Assembly (NCBI GenBank): GCA_900472675.1
Contig: UCJA01000004.1
Location: 200,578-264,577, forward strand
Direction of reading: 5' to 3'
Length of the DNA stretch: 64,000 bases
Source of the DNA: Hyphomicrobiales bacterium
Lineage (GTDB): Bacteria > Pseudomonadota > Alphaproteobacteria > Rhizobiales > Rhizobiaceae
The notes beneath the pieces are model-generated. The model searched no databases and was not told where the DNA came from. It saw only the letters and a program-made list of their open reading frames with translations. Each line of letters begins with the position of its first letter. The stretch's first letter is position 1. Made by a program: the position numbers and the translations under genes. Positions 59,345-64,000 of the stretch are shown here, in pieces.

Positions 59345-60925
59345 ATGTTTGAGAACCTCCAGGACCGTCTTGGCTCCATTCTGAATGGACTGACTGGCCG
59401 TGGCGCATTGAGCGAAGCAGATGTTTCCGCCGCCCTGCGCGAGGTTCGTCGTGCGCTTCTGGAAGCGGACGTGGCGCTGGAAGTGGTACGGGCGTTTACC
59501 GACAAGGTGCGCGCCAAGGCCGTCGGCGCCGAGGTTCTGAAATCCATCAAGCCCGGGCAGATGGTCGTCAAGATCGTCCATGACGAGCTGGTGGAGATGC
59601 TGGGGTCCGAGGGCGTCGGCATCGACCTGCGCGCAGCAGCCCCGGTCGTGATCATGATGGTCGGCCTGCAGGGCTCGGGCAAGACCACGACATCCGGCAA
59701 GATCGCCAAGCGGCTGACCGACCGCGACAAGAAGAAGGTGCTGATGGCGTCGCTCGACACGCGTCGTCCGGCAGCCCAGGAACAATTGCGCCAGCTCGGC
59801 GTCCAGACCGGCGTCGATACGCTGCCGGTGATCGCCGGCCAGTCGCCGACCGATATTGCCGCGCGCGCCGTGCAGGCAGCCCGGCTTGGCGGCCATGACG
59901 TCGTCATCCTCGACACCGCCGGCCGCACGCATATCGACGAGCCGCTGATGCAGGAAATGGCGGAGATCAAGCGGAAGTCCAATCCGCATGAAATCCTGCT
60001 TGTTGCCGACAGCCTGACCGGCCAGGACGCCGTCAACCTTGCCCGCAACTTCGACGAACGCGTCGGCATCACCGGCCTGGTGCTCACCCGCATGGACGGC
60101 GACGGCCGCGGCGGTGCAGCGCTTTCGATGCGTGCCGTCACCGGCAAGCCGATCAAGCTGATCGGCGTTGGCGAAAAGATGGGCGATGTGGAGGAATTCC
60201 ATCCCCGCCGCATCGCCGACCGTATTCTCGGCATGGGCGACATCGTCTCGCTGGTCGAGAAGGCGGCTGAAAACATCGACGTGGAAAAAGCCGCGGCGAT
60301 GGCCAAGAAGATGCAGTCGGGCAAGTTCGACCTGAACGATCTTGCCGACCAGCTGCGCCAGATGAAGTCGCTCGGCGGCATGGGCGGGATCATGGGCATG
60401 ATGCCGGGCATGGCCGGCATGAAGGACAAGATCGCCGCCTCGGGCATGAGCGACAAGACCTTCGACCGCCAGCTCGCCATCATCGGCTCGATGACCAAGG
60501 CGGAGCGTTCCAACCCGGACATGCTCAAGCACAGCCGCAAGAAGCGCATCGCCGCAGGCTCCGGCACGGATGCCGCCGAAATCAACAAGCTCTTGAAAAT
60601 GCACCGTCAGATGGCCGACATGATGAAAGCCATGGGCGGCAAGGGCAAGGGCGGCATGATGAAGCAGATGATGGGCGGCCTTGCTGGCAAGATGGGTCTT
60701 GGCGGGATGGGCGGAATGGGCGGCATGCCCGACCTGTCCAAGCTCGACCCGAAGCAGCTTGAGGCGCTCCAGAAGCAGGCCGAAGCCGCAGGGCTTAAGC
60801 CCGGTTCCATGCCGGGCATGGGTGGTGGAATGCCGGGTCTGGGCGGGATGCCAGGCCTGGGCGGCAAGCTGCCCGGTCTCGGTGGCGGTTTTCCGGGGCT
60901 TCCCGGCATGCCCAAGAAGAAGTGA
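59345..60925 (+). CDS. ffh: Signal recognition particle GTPase
   Basis: 526 residues from ATG 59345 (MFENLQDRLGSILNGLTGRG), after AGAAGGAAG; the frame is open 26 codons further up. N and GTPase domains with GLQGSGKTTT (P loop), DTRRPAAQEQL, DTAGR and TRMDGDGRGG; and a Met-rich M domain (about 330-440) that binds signal peptides and SRP RNA. A long Gly/Met/Pro tail (about 445-526, GGMPGLGG units) follows, longer than in E. coli. Confidence 0.96.
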   Translation: MFENLQDRLGSILNGLTGRGALSEADVSAALREVRRALLEADVALEVVRAFTDKVRAKAVGAEVLKSIKPGQMVVKIVHDELVEMLGSEGVGIDLRAAAPVVIMMVGLQGSGKTTTSGKIAKRLTDRDKKKVLMASLDTRRPAAQEQLRQLGVQTGVDTLPVIAGQSPTDIAARAVQAARLGGHDVVILDTAGRTHIDEPLMQEMAEIKRKSNPHEILLVADSLTGQDAVNLARNFDERVGITGLVLTRMDGDGRGGAALSMRAVTGKPIKLIGVGEKMGDVEEFHPRRIADRILGMGDIVSLVEKAAENIDVEKAAAMAKKMQSGKFDLNDLADQLRQMKSLGGMGGIMGMMPGMAGMKDKIAASGMSDKTFDRQLAIIGSMTKAERSNPDMLKHSRKKRIAAGSGTDAAEINKLLKMHRQMADMMKAMGGKGKGGMMKQMMGGLAGKMGLGGMGGMGGMPDLSKLDPKQLEALQKQAEAAGLKPGSMPGMGGGMPGLGGMPGLGGKLPGLGGGFPGLPGMPKKK

Positions 60926-60936
60926 TGGAGACGATC

Positions 60937-61278
60937 ATGGTCGATCCCGATATCAAAAACCGGCTTTCGAGCTACCGCCAGTCGATCGACAATATCGATG
61001 CGGCGCTCGTGCACATGCTGGCGGAGCGTTTTCGCTGCACCAAGGAAGTGGGCCTGTTGAAGGCCCAGTATGATTTGCCGCCGGCCGACCCGGCCCGCGA
61101 GGAATACCAGATCGAGCGCCTCCGCCGCCTGGCGAAGGATGCCCATCTGGACCCGGATTTCGCCGAGAAGTTTCTGACCTTCGTCATCACGGAAGTCATC
61201 CGGCACCATGAAGCCATCGCCGCTGAACACGGCGTTGCCGATAAACAGCCCAACCCTGACATGAACCAGCCCGCCTGA
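60937..61278 (+). CDS. Chorismate mutase (AroQ type)
   Basis: 113 residues from ATG 60937 ([19 protein letters not shown]), with GGAG six bases upstream. An all-helical AroQ chorismate mutase of the phenylalanine/tyrosine pathway: the helix-1 Arg and the [16 protein letters not shown] ... [10 protein letters not shown] pattern. ATG 60925 overlaps the ffh stop as TGATG and could be used instead. Linked translationally to ffh. Confidence 0.9.
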   Translation: MVDPDIKNRLSSYRQSIDNIDAALVHMLAERFRCTKEVGLLKAQYDLPPADPAREEYQIERLRRLAKDAHLDPDFAEKFLTFVITEVIRHHEAIAAEHGVADKQPNPDMNQPA

Positions 61279-61310
61279 CGGCGGCCTCAAGAAAACCAAG
61301 GAGTATTGAA

Positions 61311-61676
61311 ATGTCCCTGAAGATTCGTCTCGCCCGCGGTGGCTCCAAGAAGCGCCCTTACTACACTGTCGTGATCGCCGACGCCCGCTCGCCGCGCGAC
61401 GGCCGCTTCCTCGAAAAGGTCGGTTCCTGGAACCCGATGCTTGCCAAGGACGATGCCAAGCGCGTCGAACTGAACGCCGAGCGCATCCAGCATTGGCTGG
61501 ACAACGGCGCCCAGCCGACCGACCGCGTTCTGCGCTTCATGGCTGAAGCCGGCCTTGCCCAGCGCGGCGTCAAGAGCAACCCGACCAAGGCACTGCCGGG
61601 CAAGAAGGCCCAGGAACGTACGGCCGAGCGCGCCCAGAAGGCGTCCGACGCTTCCGAAGCTGCGGCTGCCGAATAA
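61311..61676 (+). CDS. rpsP: Ribosomal protein bS16
   Basis: 121 residues ([20 protein letters not shown]), with AAGGAG upstream. First gene of the rpsP-rimM-trmD-rplS cluster. The C-terminus is extended with Ala/Lys/Glu beyond the core of about 85 residues, as in other alphaproteobacteria. Confidence 0.97.
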   Translation: MSLKIRLARGGSKKRPYYTVVIADARSPRDGRFLEKVGSWNPMLAKDDAKRVELNAERIQHWLDNGAQPTDRVLRFMAEAGLAQRGVKSNPTKALPGKKAQERTAERAQKASDASEAAAAE

Positions 61677-61816
61677 TCTTTCCGATCCTGTGAAACGGGC
61701 GGTGCGGCGACGCATCGCCCGTTTTGCTGTTTTCTTCGGCCGGGAAACGTTCTAAAGGAGCCCGAAGCCGCTGGTCTTCAAGGTATCCGGCGTCAAAGAC
61801 AAAAACTGGGATGCAC

Positions 61817-62383
61817 ATGAGCAAGCTCAAGAACCCCGTTCTCATGGCAACGATCGGCACGGCCCAGGGGCTGCGGGGCGAAGTCCGGGTGCGCTGCTAT
61901 ACTTCGGATCCCGTTTCGCTTGGCGATTACGGCAACCTGAGCACCGCCGACGGGCGGATCTTCGAGATCCTCGACATTCGCGAAGCCAAGACGGTGGCGA
62001 TCGTGCGTTTCCGCGGCATCAACGACCGCGATGCGGCGGAGGCCCTGAACGGGCTGGAGCTGTTCATCGAGCGGGACAATCTTCCTGACGACGAGCTCGA
62101 CGACGACGAATTCTATTATGCGGACCTGGAAGGCCTGGAAGCGGTCGACCAGGAGGGCAAGAGCTACGGCACGGTCAGCGGCGTGTTCGACTTCGGCGCC
62201 GGCGACCTTTTGGAACTGAAGGGGCCGGGACGGCGCCCGTCGCTCATCCCGTTTTCCGAGGCGGCGGTGCTCGAGATCGACCTGGAGAAGCGGCGGATCA
62301 TCATCGATCCGTTTGCTGCGGGCCTGCTGGACGACGAAGGCGAAAACGGCCTTTCCCCTGACCAGCCGAGCGAGCCCAAGTGA
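61817..62383 (+). CDS. rimM: 16S rRNA processing protein RimM
   Basis: 188 residues from ATG 61817 ([19 protein letters not shown]), with GGGAT upstream; ATG 61811 is two codons before. N-terminal RimM barrel with [12 protein letters not shown] and C-terminal PRC-like barrel. Helps assemble the 30S head through uS19. Its stop overlaps the trmD start. Confidence 0.94.
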   Translation: MSKLKNPVLMATIGTAQGLRGEVRVRCYTSDPVSLGDYGNLSTADGRIFEILDIREAKTVAIVRFRGINDRDAAEALNGLELFIERDNLPDDELDDDEFYYADLEGLEAVDQEGKSYGTVSGVFDFGAGDLLELKGPGRRPSLIPFSEAAVLEIDLEKRRIIIDPFAAGLLDDEGENGLSPDQPSEPK

Positions 62384-63069
62384 GCCGCATGGCGTTCCGG
62401 GCCACCATCCTCACGCTCTATCCGGAGATGTTTCCGGGCCATCTTGGCCAGTCGCTGGCCGGCAAGGCCATGGAGCGCGGCGACTGGAGCCTTGATACGG
62501 TGCAGATCCGGGAGTTTGCCACCGACAGGCACCGGACCGTGGATGACACGCCGGCCGGCGGCGGTGCCGGTATGGTGCTGAAGGCTGACGTGCTGGCCCA
62601 GGCGATCGATTCCGTTGCATCCGATACGCGGCCCCGGCTGCTGATGAGCCCGCGCGGACGTCCCCTGACGCAGGCTCGGGTGCGGGACCTGGCTACGGCC
62701 GAGGGCGTGGTGATCGTCTGCGGCCGCTTCGAGGGCGTCGACCAGCGGGTGATCGACGGGCGCAATCTCGAGGAAGTCTCGATCGGCGACTACATATTGT
62801 CCGGTGGTGAACCGGCAGCGCTGACGCTGCTCGATGCGGTTGTGCGCATTCTGCCCGGCGTGATGGGCAATGCGGTTTCCGGCATCAACGAGAGTTTCGA
62901 GCACGGGCTGCTCGAACATCCGCACTACACGCGCCCGCAGGTTTTCGAGGACCGCGAGATCCCGGCGGTGCTGACCTCGGGCAATCATGCGGCGATCGAA
63001 AAATGGCGGCTGGAGCAGGCGCTGCGGCTAACCGGCGAACGCCGGCCGGATCTCCTGGATCGCGACTGA
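62380..63069 (+). CDS. trmD: tRNA (guanine-37-N1)-methyltransferase
   Basis: 229 residues from GTG 62380 (ATG 62389 is an alternative). SPOUT-fold enzyme that methylates G37 next to the anticodon. Motifs include [20 protein letters not shown] (quoted to length), [13 protein letters not shown] and [17 protein letters not shown] overlaps the rimM stop, so translation is coupled. Confidence 0.95.
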   Translation: MSRMAFRATILTLYPEMFPGHLGQSLAGKAMERGDWSLDTVQIREFATDRHRTVDDTPAGGGAGMVLKADVLAQAIDSVASDTRPRLLMSPRGRPLTQARVRDLATAEGVVIVCGRFEGVDQRVIDGRNLEEVSIGDYILSGGEPAALTLLDAVVRILPGVMGNAVSGINESFEHGLLEHPHYTRPQVFEDREIPAVLTSGNHAAIEKWRLEQALRLTGERRPDLLDRD

Positions 63070-63286
63070 GCATTCGACGGGAGCGAAACGCGCGGCGCAC
63101 AAAAAAATCCGGTGACGGGATGACAAACGGCGGGCTTTCGTGTAATTGCGCAGCCTGCAACGGGACAGTGTTCCGTGCATCAGCAAGAAAGAATGGCGAA
63201 TCCGCTCTGCCCATGGCTGGTCCCGAGGTTGAACCGACGGACTTTCGAGCGCTCTGGCTGTTTCAGAAGAACGAAGGTTTGAGACC

Positions 63287-63841
63287 ATGAACATCATTCA
63301 AGAGATCGAGGCCGAACAGGTCGCCAAGATCGAAGCCAAGCGCAAGCTTCCCGATTTTTCGCCGGGCGACACCCTGCGCGTCAACGTTCGCGTGACGGAA
63401 GGTACCCGTACCCGTGTCCAGGCCTATGAAGGCGTTTGCATCGCCCGCTCCGGCGGCGGCATCAACGAAAGCTTCACGGTCCGCAAGATTTCCTACGGCG
63501 AAGGCGTCGAGCGCGTATTCCCCGTTTGCTCGCCCATGGTCGAAGGCGTCGACATCGTTCGCCGCGGCAAGGTGCGTCGCGCCAAGCTCTATTACCTGCG
63601 CGACCTGCGCGGCAAGGCTGCCCGTATCGTCGAGAACACCGGCACGCGCGCCCGCAAGCTGAACGACGCCGAGCGTCAGGCCGTTGTGCAGGAAAAGGCA
63701 CGTCTCGAAGCCGAGAAGGTTGCTGCCGCCCAGGCGCTGGCCGCTGAAAAGGCCGCAGCCGAGGCTGCCGAGGCGAAGGCCGCAGCAGAAGCCGCTGAAG
63801 CAGCAGAAGCTGCCAAGGCTGCAGAAGGTTCTGCCGAATAA
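63287..63841 (+). CDS. rplS: Ribosomal protein bL19
   Basis: 184 residues ([18 protein letters not shown]). The core of about 125 residues ([35 protein letters not shown]) is followed by an Ala/Glu/Lys-rich tail of about 55 residues that should form a long helix. Start ATG 63287, with AAGG upstream; the 217-base gap after trmD is a leader without a recognisable element. Confidence 0.96.
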   Translation: MNIIQEIEAEQVAKIEAKRKLPDFSPGDTLRVNVRVTEGTRTRVQAYEGVCIARSGGGINESFTVRKISYGEGVERVFPVCSPMVEGVDIVRRGKVRRAKLYYLRDLRGKAARIVENTGTRARKLNDAERQAVVQEKARLEAEKVAAAQALAAEKAAAEAAEAKAAAEAAEAAEAAKAAEGSAE

Positions 63842-63863
63842 GATTTGTCCCTTCGGGATATGC

Positions 63864-63896
63864 AAAAGGCGGAGCCTCCGGGCCCCGCCTTTTTTG
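63864..63896. terminator. Bidirectional terminator after rplS
   Basis: The stem AAGGCGG (63866-63872) / CCGCCTT (63885-63891) has T-runs on both sides. Confidence 0.88.
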
Positions 63897-63920
63897 TTGT
63901 CTGCATGTCTGTGCCGAGGC

Positions 63921-64000
63921 TCAGGGCCGGCGCTGTTCCGGCGTGGTGCCGGCAAGGTCAGCCGGGGCGGAGGCCTGCACCTTTGCCGCAAGGATCTTGC
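63921..64000 (-). CDS. C-terminal end of an unidentified gene running in from the right edge
   Basis: On the minus strand 26 codons are open from the window edge to TGA at 63923-63921 (... ASAPADLAGTTPEQRRP). Coding is suggested by the bidirectional terminator next to its end and by converging orientation. The fragment is too short to identify. Confidence 0.4.
   Translation of the reverse strand, partial: KILAAKVQASAPADLAGTTPEQRRP

Overview
This is 64 kb of GC-rich chromosomal DNA from an alphaproteobacterium of the Rhizobiaceae (Rhizobium / Agrobacterium / Sinorhizobium group). The assignment rests on gene content and order: ndvB and ndvA (cyclic beta-1,2-glucan synthesis and export), a LuxR-type regulator in the ExpR position between ndvA and pyc, aniA/phaR next to phaAB, an RpoH2-type sigma factor, a SAM-II riboswitch before metA, and a TPP riboswitch before thiBPQ. 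I see no insertion sequence, prophage, integrase or CRISPR array. Gene density, codon use and spacing look like core chromosome throughout.

Layout. 0-7.5 kb: 3' half of ndvB, ndvA on the opposite strand, and the LuxR/ExpR-like gene. 7.6-19.7 kb: pyruvate carboxylase, an EamA permease, an MFS permease behind a clear promoter/operator, ispG, an OmpA-like lipoprotein, a LysE exporter, a farnesyl-diphosphate-type synthase, mtgA, a 2H-phosphoesterase-like protein and a GST. 19.9-24 kb: rpmF, a membrane protein, the PHB block phaR / phaA-phaB, and a two-gene envelope unit (DUF3309 plus glycine-zipper lipoprotein). 24.5-32.4 kb: SUV3-like RNA helicase, S4 protein, fdxA, carD, rpoH2 and an M48 lipoprotein protease. 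32.5-41.7 kb: thiamine uptake operon with TPP riboswitch, a receiver-only response regulator, an ABC-F protein with thiamine pyrophosphokinase, SAM-II/metA, galM and tRNA-Gly(GCC). 42-49 kb: ProX-like deacylase, thioredoxin-TPR protein, LON-domain protein, UPF0434 protein, UbiH-type monooxygenase, tesB, and glnK-amtB behind a sigma-54 promoter. 49-58 kb: ftsK, lolA, xthA, a response regulator with a cNMP-binding protein, an L,D-transpeptidase, an EamA permease and leuC. 58-64 kb: ppk2, a structured RNA/leader, ffh, chorismate mutase, rpsP-rimM-trmD-rplS, and the tail of one more gene running in from the right edge.

How the genes work together. Several units touch the same physiology: carbon storage (pyc, phaR, phaA, phaB), envelope and osmotic adaptation (ndvA/B, lolA, L,D-transpeptidase, mtgA, OmpA and glycine-zipper lipoproteins), thiamine uptake and activation (thiBPQ, thiN), nitrogen sensing (glnK-amtB) and translation. 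The most informative regulatory pattern is a set of three matches to the EcfG/RpoE2 general-stress promoter (GGAAC, 16-17 bp, CGTT or near): before rpoH2, before the DUF3309 unit and, with one mismatch, before the receiver-only response regulator.

I did not find a clearly new multi-gene system. The points most worth following up are the stress-promoter set, the MFS operator, the unexplained inverted repeat between ndvA and the LuxR gene, the structured RNA before ffh, the small ORF and hairpin before leuC, and the LolA with a Tat-like signal.
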